From Pseudomonas protegens (GTDB lineage Bacteria; Pseudomonadota; Gammaproteobacteria; Pseudomonadales; Pseudomonadaceae), in contig NZ_CP031396.1 in the NCBI RefSeq assembly GCF_003363755.1, positions 744,001 to 808,000 on the forward strand: DNA of 64,000 nucleotides. The letters are read 5' to 3'. The notes below the pieces were generated by a model. It ran no database searches and was not told the origin of the DNA. It saw nothing but the letters and a program-made list of their open reading frames with translations. The translations under genes were made by a program, and so were the position numbers. This document shows, piece by piece, positions 37,333-47,066 of the stretch; within the stretch, counting starts at the first letter, position 1; each line of letters begins with the position of its first letter.

Positions 37333-39564
37333 ATGGGTAGCCGCGTTGCGCACCAAAACACCCAAGGTTGGCCGGCCGATTGTCCGGTCCTGCGTCCGGC
37401 GCTGCGCCGCAGCCCGCTGGCGTGCCTGATCCATGGCCTGGCCCTGGGCCTGTCGCTGACCCAGGCCGGCGCCGCCCTGGCCGCCGATGGCGAGGCCGAC
37501 AAGGACCACACCCTGACCCTGGACACCAGCGTGATCAGCGCTACCCAGATCGACTCGCCGACCGGCCAGCAAAGCGGCTACGTGGCCAAGCGCAGCCTCA
37601 GCGGGACCAAGACCGACGCCTCGCTGAGTGAAATTCCCCAGGCGATTTCCGTGGTCACCCGCGATCAGATGGACGCCCAGCAGGTGCAGTCGGTGAACGA
37701 GGCATTGCGCTACACCGCCGGGGTCCAGGCCAACACCACCGCCGCCAGCCAGCGTTTCGACACGATCTCGATCCGTGGTTTCGACGTCACCACCGGCATG
37801 CTCCGCGATGGCCTCAAGGGCAACACCGCCCAGGCCTGGCCCAAGGTCGAAGCCTATGGCCTGGAACGCATCGATGTGCTCAAGGGCCCGGCCTCGGTGC
37901 TGTTCGGCCAGAACTCGCCCGGAGGCGTGGTCAACCAGATCAGCAAGCGCCCACTGGAGCAGCCCTTCCATGAAGTGCAGATCCAGGGCGGCAGCTTCGA
38001 CCGGGCCCAGGGCCAGTTCGACTTCAGCGGCCCGCTGGACGATGAGGGGCAATTCCTCTACCGCCTGGTGGGCCTGGAACGCGACAGCGGCACCCAGTTC
38101 GAGCACATCAAGGACGACAAGCAGTACTTCGCGCCCTCCTTCACCTGGAAGCCCAACGACGACACCCGCCTGACCCTGCTGGCCGACTACACCCAGGATG
38201 CGTTCGGCGCACCCAGGGTGTCCCTGCCGGCCCAAGGCACCCTGCTCGGCAACCCCAATGGCAAGCTCAAGCACAACGTCTTCCTCGATGAACCGGGGCT
38301 GGACAACGACCGCACCCAGTACTCCCTGGGCTACCTGCTGGAGCAGCGCCTGAACGATGTCTGGAGCCTCAATTCCAGCGCCCGCTACGGCCACGTCAAC
38401 CTGCTGACCAACACCGCCAGCGGCATGTCCCTGGCCCCGGACCTGCGCACCTTGAACCGCGCCGCCTATCGCTTCCGCATCGTCGGCGACACCTACTCCC
38501 TGGACAACAACGTCCAGGCCCGCTGGAACCTGGGCAATACGCAGATGGTGTCGCTTTTGGGGGTCGACTACCGGCGCACCCGCGAGGACTACTACCTGCG
38601 CGGCGGCGCTGCCTCGTCCATCGACATCTACAACCCGGTGCATGGCGGCGTGTTCAACCCCAACACGCCGTTCACCAACACCGTGCAGCGCGCCGATCAG
38701 GTCGGGGTCTACGCCCAGCAGCAGTTCACCTTCGACGAGCATTGGGTGCTCAGCGTCGGTGGCCGCCAGGACCGCTCCAGCGCCCGTACCGATAACCGCA
38801 TGAACGACAGCGGCAGCAAGCAGAACGACGAGAAGTTCACCTACCGCACCGGCCTGGTGTACCTGGCGGACAACGGCCTGGCGCCGTACATCAGCTACTC
38901 CACGTCCTTCGACCCGGTACTGGGCACCAACTTCTACGGCACGCCGTACAAGCCCACCAGCGCCAAGCAATCGGAAGTGGGGGTCAAGTACCAGCCACCG
39001 GGGATCGACAGCTACATCACCCTGTCGCTGTTTGACCTGACCCAGGAAAACGTCAAGACCGCCGACCCGGCCCAACGCCTGAACACCCTGCAGACCGGCG
39101 AGGTGAACGTGCGCGGCATCGAGCTTGAAGGCAAGGCCAGCCTGGCCCGGGGCCTGGACCTGCTGGCGGCGCTGACCTACAACGACGCCGAGGTGAGCAA
39201 GAGCAACAACCCGCTGGAGAAAGGCCAGCGCCCCACCGACACCCCGGAAAAGATGGCCTCGCTGTGGGCCGACTACACCCTGCCCGAAGGCCCGCTCGGT
39301 GGCCTCGGCTTTGGCGCCGGCGTGCGCTACATCGGGTCTACCGAAGCCGATGCCGCCAACACCGTCAGCGTGCCCTCCTACACCCTGCTGGACGCGGCGG
39401 TGCACTACGACTTCGACAAGCTGATCCCGGCGGCCAAGGGCCTGCGCCTGGCGGTGAACGCCACCAACCTCACCGACAAGCGCTACTACGAAGGCTGCTC
39501 GCTGACCAATTGCAGCGCCGGTTATGACCGCAGCGTCATCGCCAGCCTGCGCTACCGCTGGTAA
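37333..39564 (+). CDS. fetA: TonB-dependent ferric enantio-pyochelin receptor (FetA)
   Basis: A 743-residue outer-membrane receptor. A long signal peptide (about residues 1-50, ending AGAALA) is followed directly by the plug (about 75-215, with SEIPQAISVVTRDQMDAQQ, ISIRGFDVTTGMLRDG and IDVLKGPASVLFGQNSPGG) and a barrel that ends in SLRYRW. There is no STN domain, so unlike the two other receptors here it is not a cell-surface signaller; its regulation runs through PchR instead. It begins a rightward operon with fetBCDEF. Position and order match the enantio-pyochelin uptake genes of P. protegens. Confidence 0.92.
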   Translation: MGSRVAHQNTQGWPADCPVLRPALRRSPLACLIHGLALGLSLTQAGAALAADGEADKDHTLTLDTSVISATQIDSPTGQQSGYVAKRSLSGTKTDASLSEIPQAISVVTRDQMDAQQVQSVNEALRYTAGVQANTTAASQRFDTISIRGFDVTTGMLRDGLKGNTAQAWPKVEAYGLERIDVLKGPASVLFGQNSPGGVVNQISKRPLEQPFHEVQIQGGSFDRAQGQFDFSGPLDDEGQFLYRLVGLERDSGTQFEHIKDDKQYFAPSFTWKPNDDTRLTLLADYTQDAFGAPRVSLPAQGTLLGNPNGKLKHNVFLDEPGLDNDRTQYSLGYLLEQRLNDVWSLNSSARYGHVNLLTNTASGMSLAPDLRTLNRAAYRFRIVGDTYSLDNNVQARWNLGNTQMVSLLGVDYRRTREDYYLRGGAASSIDIYNPVHGGVFNPNTPFTNTVQRADQVGVYAQQQFTFDEHWVLSVGGRQDRSSARTDNRMNDSGSKQNDEKFTYRTGLVYLADNGLAPYISYSTSFDPVLGTNFYGTPYKPTSAKQSEVGVKYQPPGIDSYITLSLFDLTQENVKTADPAQRLNTLQTGEVNVRGIELEGKASLARGLDLLAALTYNDAEVSKSNNPLEKGQRPTDTPEKMASLWADYTLPEGPLGGLGFGAGVRYIGSTEADAANTVSVPSYTLLDAAVHYDFDKLIPAAKGLRLAVNATNLTDKRYYEGCSLTNCSAGYDRSVIASLRYRW

Positions 39565-39571
39565 GCCGCCG

Positions 39572-40453
39572 ATGCTGCCCATGCGTGAACTCTGGCTGCG
39601 GCTGCATCGCTGGCTGGCCCTGAGCCTGGGGCTGCTCCTGGCGTTGTTGGGCCTGAGCGGCGCCTTGCTGGAGCTCAAGGGCCCGATCCTGCGCTGGGAG
39701 GTCGGTGCAACGATGCTGCAACTGGCCCCCGGCGAGCACGGCACGCGGCTGGAACAGGACGCCTGGATCAGGGCCGCCTCCGACGCCTACCCGCAGTTGC
39801 ACAAGGTCTTCGGCGCAGCCCCTCCGCGCCAGGGCTTTCTCGAATCGGACAACGTGATCGTCTTCGGCGCCCTCAAGGAGCGTCCCGGCACCGGCATCGC
39901 CATGATCGATCCCTACAACGGCGCGCCCCGGGGCTTCTTCGTCTTCGAGGACCTGTGGCTGGCCAAGCTGGTGGCGCTGCACCGCAGCCTGCTGTTGCCG
40001 CGGGCCTTGGGCTCGACCCTGGTGCTGCTGTGCGGCCTGGTGCTGCTGGGCTCGCTGGGCAGCGGCCTGTACCTGTGGTGGCCGGGCCGCCGCAGCTGGT
40101 GGAAAGCCGCCAGCCTGCGCCCCGGTAGCCAGGGCCCCCGGCGCCTGCGCGAATGGCACAACCTGGCCGCCGCGTGGCTGTGCCTGCCGCTGCTGCTGAT
40201 TGCCGGCAGCGGTGCCTGGCTGGCGCGCCCGGAGCTGTTTGGCTGGCTCACAGCCACGCCGATGGCGGTCAAGCCGCTGTTTTCCGCCGCCCACGGCCAT
40301 CTGCTGCTGGGGGCTCCCGGCGCCTGGCTGGGGTTTGTCTGCGGCCTTTCATTACCCCTGCTGTACATCACCGGCCTGCTGTTGTGGTGGCGCAAGCGCG
40401 TCGCCCGCCGGGCCGTTCAATCGTTCAAGGAAACCTTACATGACACACCGTGA
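39572..40453 (+). CDS. fetB: PepSY-associated membrane protein (FetB)
   Basis: A 293-residue inner-membrane protein of the PepSY-TM family. A first membrane helix lies at about residues 8-32 (LHRWLALSLGLLLALLGLSGALLEL), a periplasmic region follows, then helices near 145-170, 205-225 and 255-280. Such proteins often accompany siderophore receptors and are proposed to reduce or help release ferric iron. The start is not well marked; the ATG at 39572 is used and a second lies three codons on. The end overlaps fetC by 14 bases. Confidence 0.82.
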   Translation: MLPMRELWLRLHRWLALSLGLLLALLGLSGALLELKGPILRWEVGATMLQLAPGEHGTRLEQDAWIRAASDAYPQLHKVFGAAPPRQGFLESDNVIVFGALKERPGTGIAMIDPYNGAPRGFFVFEDLWLAKLVALHRSLLLPRALGSTLVLLCGLVLLGSLGSGLYLWWPGRRSWWKAASLRPGSQGPRRLREWHNLAAAWLCLPLLLIAGSGAWLARPELFGWLTATPMAVKPLFSAAHGHLLLGAPGAWLGFVCGLSLPLLYITGLLLWWRKRVARRAVQSFKETLHDTP

Positions 40454-41573
40454 TTTCTTGCGCCGCGCCCAGCGCGGGCTCTTGCTCGGCCTGCTGCCCC
40501 TGGGCCTGCTGTGGGCCGCCACGGCCAGCGCCGCGACCCTCACCGATCTGGCCGGACGCCAGGTCCAGGTGCCGGACAAGGTCGAACACATCCTCCTGGG
40601 GGAAGGCCGGATGATCTATTCCCTGTCGCTGCTCGAAGGCCAGAATCCCTTCGCCCGTCTCGCCGGTTGGCAAGGGGACTTTCGCGGCCTCGACGTGCAG
40701 GGCTACGAGGCCTACCACAAGGCTTTCCCCGAGGCGGACAAGGTGCCGCTGGTAGGCGGCACGTCCGCCGAAACCTTCAGCGTCGAAAAGGCCCTGGCGG
40801 TGCACCCGGACCTGGCGATCATGGCCCTGAGCGGCGGCCACGGGCCCAGCCCCGACAGCGAAGCGGTGCAGCAGCTGGAAGCGGCTGGAGTGGCGGTGAT
40901 CTTCGTCGACTTCAGCGACCATCCCCTGAGCAACACCGTGCCCAGCATGCGCCTGCTGGGGCAGGCCCTGGGCCGTGAACAGCAGGCCGAGGCGTTCATC
41001 GCCTTCTACCAGCAGTCCCTGGCCCGGGTCAGCGACACCCTGGCCAAGGCCGGCAAGGTCCAGCAGCCGAAGATCTTCATCGACATGCTCGCCGGCTTGC
41101 AGGATTGCTGCGGCTCCCCGGGCACCGGCAACTTCGGCGAAATGATCAAGCTGGCCGGCGGGCGCAACATCGCCGACGGGCGCATTCCCGGGCCCATTGG
41201 CGTGCTCAACGTGGAGTACATCCTTTCCAGCGATCCGGATGTGTACGTCGCCACCGGGGTCTTCGCTGCCGGCCAGGGCGGCGTGACCCTGGGTTATTCC
41301 GCCACCCTGCAACAGGCCCGGGACAGCCTGCGCCAGGCCGCCCAGCGCCCGCCGCTGAACGAGCTGCGAGCAGTGCGCGAGGGCAATGTGCATGGCCTGT
41401 GGCACATTTTCTACGACTCGCCGGAGCACCTGATCGCGGTCCAGGCCCTGGCCAAGTGGCTGCACCCGGAGCTGTTCAAGGACCTGGACCCGGACCAGAC
41501 CCGCCGCGAGCTGTACCAGCGCTTCATGCCGATTCCCGCCAGCGGCGTGTTCGCCACGAGCCTGCAACCATGA
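40440..41573 (+). CDS. fetC: ABC periplasmic siderophore-binding protein (FetC)
   Basis: A 377-residue FecB/BtuF-type binding protein. The signal peptide covers about residues 1-32 (LLGLLPLGLLWAATASA). The mature part has LTDLAGRQVQVPDKVEHILL, FSVEKALAVHPDLAI, LGQALGREQQAEAFIAFY and LNVEYILSSDPDVYV, all usual for this fold. The pair of cysteines in LQDCCGSPG is unusual and may form a disulfide. It overlaps fetB before it and fetD after it (four bases). It should pass ferric enantio-pyochelin to FetDE. Confidence 0.88.
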   Translation: MTHRDFLRRAQRGLLLGLLPLGLLWAATASAATLTDLAGRQVQVPDKVEHILLGEGRMIYSLSLLEGQNPFARLAGWQGDFRGLDVQGYEAYHKAFPEADKVPLVGGTSAETFSVEKALAVHPDLAIMALSGGHGPSPDSEAVQQLEAAGVAVIFVDFSDHPLSNTVPSMRLLGQALGREQQAEAFIAFYQQSLARVSDTLAKAGKVQQPKIFIDMLAGLQDCCGSPGTGNFGEMIKLAGGRNIADGRIPGPIGVLNVEYILSSDPDVYVATGVFAAGQGGVTLGYSATLQQARDSLRQAAQRPPLNELRAVREGNVHGLWHIFYDSPEHLIAVQALAKWLHPELFKDLDPDQTRRELYQRFMPIPASGVFATSLQP

Positions 41574-42637
41574 CCCAGGCTGCCACCGACGTGCAGGAGC
41601 GCGTTGCCTCAGGGCATTACCAAAAACGTCATGGCCGCCGGGTACTGCTGTTGTCCGCCCTGGCCCTGGCCTTGCTGCTGTCCCTGGCCCTGGACATCAC
41701 CACCGGGCCTTCGGGCATGAGCCTTTCGCGCCTGCTGCAGGTGCTCTGGGACCCGGGCTCGATGCCCCGGGTCGAGGCGGTGATCGTGTGGAACGTGCGC
41801 CTGCCCTACGCGCTGATGGCGGTGCTGGTGGGCGCGGCCCTGGCCCTGGCCGGAGCGGAGATGCAGACCGTGCTCGACAACCCGCTGGCCAGCCCCTTCA
41901 CCCTCGGCGTGTCCGCTGCCGCGGCCTTCGGTGCGGCCCTGGCGATTGTCCTGGGCCTGGGCCTTCCCGGGGTGCCGGCGCAGTACCTGATCTCGGCCAA
42001 CGCCTTCCTGTTTGCCCTGGCCTCGGTGGCCTTGCTCTACCTGCTGGCGCGCTGGCGTGGCTTCGGCGTGGAAAGCCTGGTGCTGTTCGGCATCGCCCTG
42101 GTGTTCGCCTTCAACGCCCTGGTGGCCCTGCTGCAGTTCGTCGCCACCCAGGACAGCCTGCAGCAACTGGTGTTCTGGACCCTGGGCAGCCTGGCCCGGG
42201 CCTCCTGGGAAAAGCTCGCCCTGCTGGCCCTGGCCCTGGCCCTGTGCCTGCCGTTTTCCCTGCGCCAGAGCTGGGCCCTGACCGCCCTGACCCTGGGCGA
42301 GGAACGGGCCCGCAGCTTCGGCATCGATGTCGGCCGCCTGCGCCTGCTGGCGTTGCTGCGCATCAGCCTGCTGTCGGCCCTGGCGGTGTCCTTTGTCGGC
42401 ACCATCGGCTTTATCGGCCTGATCGCCCCGCACATCGCCCGGCTGCTGGTGGGCGAGGACCATCGGCTGTTCCTGCCGGCCAGCGTGCTCAGCGGCGGGC
42501 TGATCCTGTCCATGGCCTCCATCGCCAGCAAGGCCCTGATCCCCGGGGTGCTGGTGCCGGTGGGCATCGTCACCGCCCTGGTGGGCATTCCGTTTTTCAT
42601 GGCCATTGTCATGCGCAACCGTCGAGGTGTCCTGTGA
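41570..42637 (+). CDS. fetD: FecCD-type siderophore permease (FetD)
   Basis: A 355-residue permease with about ten membrane helices of the BtuC/FecCD family. Family blocks seen are RLPYALMAVLVGAALALAGAE, NPLASPFTLGVSAAAAFGA, TLGEERARSFGIDVGRLR and FIGLIAPHIARLLVGEDHR. It would form a homodimer with two FetE subunits. The ATG at 41570 overlaps the fetC stop, and its own stop overlaps the GTG start of fetE. Confidence 0.9.
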   Translation: MTQAATDVQERVASGHYQKRHGRRVLLLSALALALLLSLALDITTGPSGMSLSRLLQVLWDPGSMPRVEAVIVWNVRLPYALMAVLVGAALALAGAEMQTVLDNPLASPFTLGVSAAAAFGAALAIVLGLGLPGVPAQYLISANAFLFALASVALLYLLARWRGFGVESLVLFGIALVFAFNALVALLQFVATQDSLQQLVFWTLGSLARASWEKLALLALALALCLPFSLRQSWALTALTLGEERARSFGIDVGRLRLLALLRISLLSALAVSFVGTIGFIGLIAPHIARLLVGEDHRLFLPASVLSGGLILSMASIASKALIPGVLVPVGIVTALVGIPFFMAIVMRNRRGVL

Positions 42638-43464
42638 GCCTTAACGCCCCCTCCACGCCCGGGCTGTGCACAGCCGGCCTGAACATGCATTACGGCAGCC
42701 ACCAGGTACTGCGCGACGTGAGCCTGCCGCCCCTGGCCCCCGGCAGCCTGACCGCGCTGATCGGCCCCAACGCGGCGGGCAAATCGACCCTGCTGCGGGG
42801 CATCGCCGGGTTGCAGAAAACCAGCGGGCAGGTGCTGCTCGATGGCGTCGACCTCAACCGCCTGCCCCAGGTGGAGCGGGCGCAGCACATCGTCTACCTG
42901 CCCCAGAGCCTGCCGGAACGCACCCGCCTGTGCGCCTTCGAAGCGGTGCTCAGTGCAGCCATGGCCGGGCATCGCGGTGCCGGCTTCGCCCCCGGGCGGC
43001 CCAGTGCCGCGGTGCTGCACGGGGTCGAACAGGTGTTGCGGGACCTGGACCTCACCGCCCTGGCCGACCGTCCCATCGATGCCCTCTCCGGCGGCCAGCG
43101 CCAGTTGGTGGGGCTGGCCCAGGCCCTGGTGCGCCAGCCTCGGGTACTGCTGCTGGACGAACCCACCAGCGCCCTGGACCTGTACCACCAGTGCCAGGTG
43201 GTGGAGGCCATTACCCGGGCCACCCGCGAACGCCAGCTGATCACCCTGGTGGTGGTCCACGACATCAACCTGGCCCTGGGTTTCAGCCAGCAGGTGGTGG
43301 TCCTGCACAACGGCCGTCTGGCCGCCGCCGGACCGGCCCTGGAGGTGATCAACCAACAGCTGCTGCGCGACGTCTATGGCGTCGACGGCCGCCTGGAGCA
43401 GGTGCGCGGTCGACCGCTGGTGATGGTCGACGGCCGCCTGCCCTCTCACTCAGCCCTGGGATAA
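42634..43464 (+). CDS. fetE: siderophore ABC transporter ATPase (FetE)
   Basis: A 276-residue ATPase of the FecE/FepC group. It shows Walker A IGPNAAGKSTLLRGIAGL (about residue 45), the signature LSGGQRQLVGLAQALV, Walker [14 protein letters not shown] and the H-loop VVHDINLALGFS. The start is a GTG at 42634 overlapping the fetD stop (GTGA). With FetC and FetD it completes an inner-membrane importer for ferric enantio-pyochelin. Confidence 0.9.
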   Translation: MSLNAPSTPGLCTAGLNMHYGSHQVLRDVSLPPLAPGSLTALIGPNAAGKSTLLRGIAGLQKTSGQVLLDGVDLNRLPQVERAQHIVYLPQSLPERTRLCAFEAVLSAAMAGHRGAGFAPGRPSAAVLHGVEQVLRDLDLTALADRPIDALSGGQRQLVGLAQALVRQPRVLLLDEPTSALDLYHQCQVVEAITRATRERQLITLVVVHDINLALGFSQQVVVLHNGRLAAAGPALEVINQQLLRDVYGVDGRLEQVRGRPLVMVDGRLPSHSALG

Positions 43465-43467
43465 ATC

Positions 43468-44682
43468 ATGAGCGACATGCAACAGCTGCCCTTCGACACC
43501 CTGGAAACGCCCCAGGCCGCCCCGGCCTTCAACCTGCGTCCACTGCTGCTGGCCAACCTGGCTTGCACCATGGCGATGATGGCCTTTGTCTCGCTGATCG
43601 GTCCCATTGCGCGGATTCTCGGCCTGGCCACCTGGCAAGCAGGCATGGCGGTGACCGTTTCCGGGGTGATCTGGATGCTCCTGGCCCGGCCCTGGGGCCG
43701 GGCCAGTGACCGCCTGGGCCGACGGCAGATCCTGCTGCTGGGCACCGGCGGCTTCACCCTGGCCTTTCTCGCCCTGAGCCTATTCATCGACCTGGCGCTG
43801 CACGCCTTGCCCTCGGCCATCCTGGCCTTTGCCGGGCTGCTGCTGGGACGCGGCCTGATCGGGGTGTTCTACGCGGCGATTCCGGTGGGCGGCTACGCGC
43901 TGATCGCCGACAACATCGAGCCCGAGCACCGGGCTCGGGCCATGGCCTCGCTGGGGGCGGCCAACGCCTGCGGCCTGGTCCTGGGCCCGGCGATTGCCGC
44001 GCTGCTGGCCCGCTACAGCCTGAGCCTGCCGTTCTATGTGCTGGCGCTGCTGCCGCTGCTGGGCTTCGCCTTGCTCAAGGCGCGGCTGCCGCGCCAGGAG
44101 TTGCACCTCAAGCAACCGCCCAAGTCGGTGAGCCTGACGGACCCGCGCCTGCGCCGGCCGCTGCTGGTGGCGTTCGTCTCGATGCTGTGCGTGGCCATGG
44201 CGCAGATCACCGTCGGCTTCTTCGCCCTCGACCGCCTGGGCATGGGTCCGGCGGAGGCGGCGCAGACCGCCGGTGTCGCCCTGACCCTGGTGGGGCTGGC
44301 GTTGATTGCCTCGCAACTGCTGGTGCGCAAGCTGGAGTGGCCGCCACTGCGGATGATCCGCGTCGGCGCCCTGGTGGCCGCAATGGGCTTTGCCGCGAGC
44401 ATCCTCGCCGCTCACGCCTGGGTGCTGTGGCTGGGGTTCTTTGTCTCGGCCGCCGGCATGGGCTGGATCTTCCCCTCCTTTGCCGCCCTGGCCAGCAACG
44501 CAGTGGACGCTGCCGAGCAAGGCGCCACTGCCGGCTCCGTCGGCGCGGCCCAGGGCCTGGGGGTGGTGGTCGGGCCCTTGGCGGGCACCCTGATCTACGC
44601 GGTGGAGCCGCGCCTGCCCTACCTGCTGGCGGCGCTGCTGCTGGTGCTGGTGGCCTGCTGGCCCGAAGCCCGACGCCGCTGA
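43468..44682 (+). CDS. fetF: MFS transporter of the fet operon (FetF)
   Basis: A 404-residue major facilitator with twelve predicted helices. The loop 2-3 motif reads RPWGRASDRLGRRQIL and helix 4 contains LLLGRGLIGVFYAAIPVGGYALIAD. It starts three bases after fetE stops and closes the operon. By position it may export enantio-pyochelin or recycle the free siderophore after iron release; sequence alone does not tell direction. REP-like repeats lie just downstream. Confidence 0.85.
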   Translation: MSDMQQLPFDTLETPQAAPAFNLRPLLLANLACTMAMMAFVSLIGPIARILGLATWQAGMAVTVSGVIWMLLARPWGRASDRLGRRQILLLGTGGFTLAFLALSLFIDLALHALPSAILAFAGLLLGRGLIGVFYAAIPVGGYALIADNIEPEHRARAMASLGAANACGLVLGPAIAALLARYSLSLPFYVLALLPLLGFALLKARLPRQELHLKQPPKSVSLTDPRLRRPLLVAFVSMLCVAMAQITVGFFALDRLGMGPAEAAQTAGVALTLVGLALIASQLLVRKLEWPPLRMIRVGALVAAMGFAASILAAHAWVLWLGFFVSAAGMGWIFPSFAALASNAVDAAEQGATAGSVGAAQGLGVVVGPLAGTLIYAVEPRLPYLLAALLLVLVACWPEARRR

Positions 44683-44724
44683 CCTTGGCGGGCGGACGGC
44701 GCGCATGCTCGACATCGCCCCACT

Positions 44725-44992
44725 GTAGCCGCTGTCGAGCCTCTGGCGAGGCTGCGCGAAGGTCCGCAGGACCTTGCTTGGCGATCGACCGCCGAACCTC
44801 CGGCGCCTGCAAGGCCGCCGCGTCTCCTGCGGAGCCGTTCGCAGCCTGCGGCAGCGGCTACACAACCCCGCTGTAACCCGAGGCTGCGCAAAGGTCCGCA
44901 GGGCCTTGCCTGGCGATCTCCCGCCGAGACTCTGGCGGTCTCAAGACTTTGCGTCTCCTGCGGAGCCGTTCGCAGCCTGCGGCAGCGGCTAC
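44725..44992. repeat. two tandem REP-like repeats, second supplies a stop codon
   Basis: Copy one runs from GTAGCCGCTG (44725-44734) to CAGCGGCTAC (44852-44861); a second copy lacking the exact left edge runs from about 44870 to CAGCGGCTAC (44983-44992). Both contain GCAAGGTCCGCAGG-like and CTCCTGCGGAGCCGTTCGCAGCCTGCGG-like cores. They fill the 306-base gap between the convergent fetF and SotB genes. The TAG stop of the SotB-like gene lies in the right edge of copy two. Confidence 0.75.
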
Positions 44993-46167
44993 ACGTTGCT
45001 GCGGGCCATGCGCCGCAGGGCCAGGCTGTAGAGCAGCAAGGCCAGGCCCGCCAGGGCGCCGCCCGCCAGCCCGACATAGGCAAAACCCAACTGTCCGCCG
45101 ACCCAGCTGCCCAGCAACGCACCACCGCCGATGCCGATGTTGTAGATCCCGGAGAACATCGCCATCGCCACGTCGGTGGCGTCCGACGCCAGCACCAGCA
45201 CCTTGGATTGCAGGGCCAGGCCGAAGCCCATGATCGCCATGCCCCAGACCACGCTCAGCGCCACCAGGGACCAGACATGGCCGTTGAGGGGCAGCAGCAG
45301 GCTCAGGCACAGCGCCAGCAGGGTCACCGCCGTCAGCAGGAAGCCCTGGGGGCTGTGGCGGTGCAGCCAGCTGAACAGCAGCGAGCCGATGATCCCGGCA
45401 CCGCCAAACACCAGCAGGATCAGGGTCACCACATCGCCCCCCAGGCCCGCCGCTACCTTGATGAACGGCTCGATGTAGCTGTAGGCGGTGAATTGCGCGG
45501 TGACCACCAGGGCCGTCAGCCCATAGATCGCCACCAGCGCCGGGCGTTTGAACAGCAGCGGCAGGCTGCGCAGGGAGCCGGAGTTCTGGCTGGGCAGCAG
45601 CGGCAAGGTACGGATCAACCACAGCACCAGCAAGCCGGCCATCGCCGCGATCACGCCGAAGGTGGTACGCCAGCCCAGGGCTTCGCCCAGCAGACGCCCC
45701 AGAGGAATGCCCAGGACCATGGCCAGGGAAGTGCCGGTGGCCAGCAGGCCCAGGGCCTGCACTTGCTTGCCCGGCGGCGCCAGGCGCACCGCCAGTGACG
45801 CGGTGATGGACCAGAACAGGGCATGGGCCAGGGCCACGCCGATGCGGCTGAGCATCAACAGGCCGAAGCTGTTGGCCAGGCTGGACAGCACATGGCTGAC
45901 GATGAACAGCCCGAACAGCACCGTGAGCAACCGGCGCCGCTCGACGTTACGGGTCAGCAGCATCACCGGCAGCGAGGTCAGGGACACGATCCAGGCGTAG
46001 ATGGTCAGCATCAGCCCGACCCGCGCGGTAGGCAGGTCGAAGCTGGCGCCGATGGCGCTGAGCAGCCCCACCGGCACGAATTCCGTCGTGTTGAAGACAA
46101 AGGCCGCCAGCGCCAACGCGATGACCGGCTGCCAGTTACCTTGAGGTGTAGCCGCGGAGTTGCTCAT
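44989..46167 (-). CDS. sugar efflux / DHA1-type MFS exporter, SotB-like
   Basis: A 392-residue major facilitator with twelve predicted helices. The N-terminal signature [18 protein letters not shown] is characteristic of the SotB/YdeA and YdhP group of sugar and drug exporters, as is [19 protein letters not shown]. The ATG at 46167 is used because the protein then begins with a normal cytoplasmic tail. The stop codon is supplied by the adjoining repeat, so the last residue or two may not be ancestral. A TetR gene lies 160 bases upstream on the same strand and may control it. Confidence 0.82.
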   Translation of the reverse strand: MSNSAATPQGNWQPVIALALAAFVFNTTEFVPVGLLSAIGASFDLPTARVGLMLTIYAWIVSLTSLPVMLLTRNVERRRLLTVLFGLFIVSHVLSSLANSFGLLMLSRIGVALAHALFWSITASLAVRLAPPGKQVQALGLLATGTSLAMVLGIPLGRLLGEALGWRTTFGVIAAMAGLLVLWLIRTLPLLPSQNSGSLRSLPLLFKRPALVAIYGLTALVVTAQFTAYSYIEPFIKVAAGLGGDVVTLILLVFGGAGIIGSLLFSWLHRHSPQGFLLTAVTLLALCLSLLLPLNGHVWSLVALSVVWGMAIMGFGLALQSKVLVLASDATDVAMAMFSGIYNIGIGGGALLGSWVGGQLGFAYVGLAGGALAGLALLLYSLALRRMARSNV

Positions 46168-46327
46168 GGGCGGGTCGTAATACTCTATCGATGATCGAAC
46201 AGGTCCAGGACCCGATAAAAATGCACAACCCGGGCCAGGAACCATGACCGGGGGCTGCCCGCTTGCGCAGCTGGCGCACGGTGTCGCTGCCTGTTTTTTT
46301 GCGCGACACAGGCTGGCAGGCGCCTGG

Positions 46328-46924
46328 TCAGTTGCCCTGCGCCGCCTCGAAGACCGTCATGGCCAGCGCCACCCCTTTGAGCAGGCGCGCCTGGGTGACC
46401 CCGTCCCGGGCCTGTACCGACAGCCCGTGCAGCACCGTAGAGTAATAATCCCCCAGGGAAGTTGCATCGGTGTGTGCCGGCAGTTCGCCGGACTGCACCG
46501 CTGCTTCCAGGCGCTGGATGATGCTGGCGGTACGGGCCCGGCGATGCTCGGCCAGCCACTCACGCACGCCGTCGTTGTCACTGGAGCAGTTCACCGCCGA
46601 GGACACCACCATGCAGCCCTGGGGATGACCGGCCCGGGTGTAGAGCGCCACCGCCTCTTTGAGCATGCGCTCGATGGCGACATAGGCGCTGGCTTCGCCC
46701 AGGGCCTGGTCGGCAAAACCGCCCTCGTGGCTTTCATAGAGTTCGATGGCCTCGCGAAACAGCGCCTCCTTGGAACCGAAGGCGGCGTAGATCCGCGCCG
46801 AGGCGATCCCCAGGGCCGCCACCAGATCGGCCATGGAAGTGGTTTCAAATCCACGGGCCCAGAACAGCTCAAGCGCTTGGCGCAACGCCTGGTTGCGATC
46901 GAATTCGCGGGGTCTTCCAGCCAT
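46328..46924 (-). CDS. TetR-family regulator
   Basis: A 198-residue repressor. The helix-turn-helix lies at about residues 10-55 ([44 protein letters not shown]), a form common in AcrR-like and NemR-like regulators. The C-terminal domain includes [18 protein letters not shown], typical of the TetR_C group often found with reductase or exporter genes. The ATG at 46924 gives the usual start MAGRPREFD. It may control the exporter downstream. Confidence 0.82.
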   Translation of the reverse strand: MAGRPREFDRNQALRQALELFWARGFETTSMADLVAALGIASARIYAAFGSKEALFREAIELYESHEGGFADQALGEASAYVAIERMLKEAVALYTRAGHPQGCMVVSSAVNCSSDNDGVREWLAEHRRARTASIIQRLEAAVQSGELPAHTDATSLGDYYSTVLHGLSVQARDGVTQARLLKGVALAMTVFEAAQGN

Positions 46925-47066
46925 GGGGGTCGGGTATCTCGTCAGGACAAGGAAACTGACCGGCAGGGGCCGGTCAGTGGGTTGGCGCAAGGCGCCGCGA
47001 CGAAATGATATTAGATTTGCACCGGCCCCGGCCATTTTCCATGGCCCGGGACCGCCTGCCCTTTGT

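Noticed and set aside
40440-40540. Twin-arginine signal on FetC
   Set aside because: The N-terminus has HRDFLRR but not the required consecutive RR-x-F-L order; it reads as an ordinary Sec signal.
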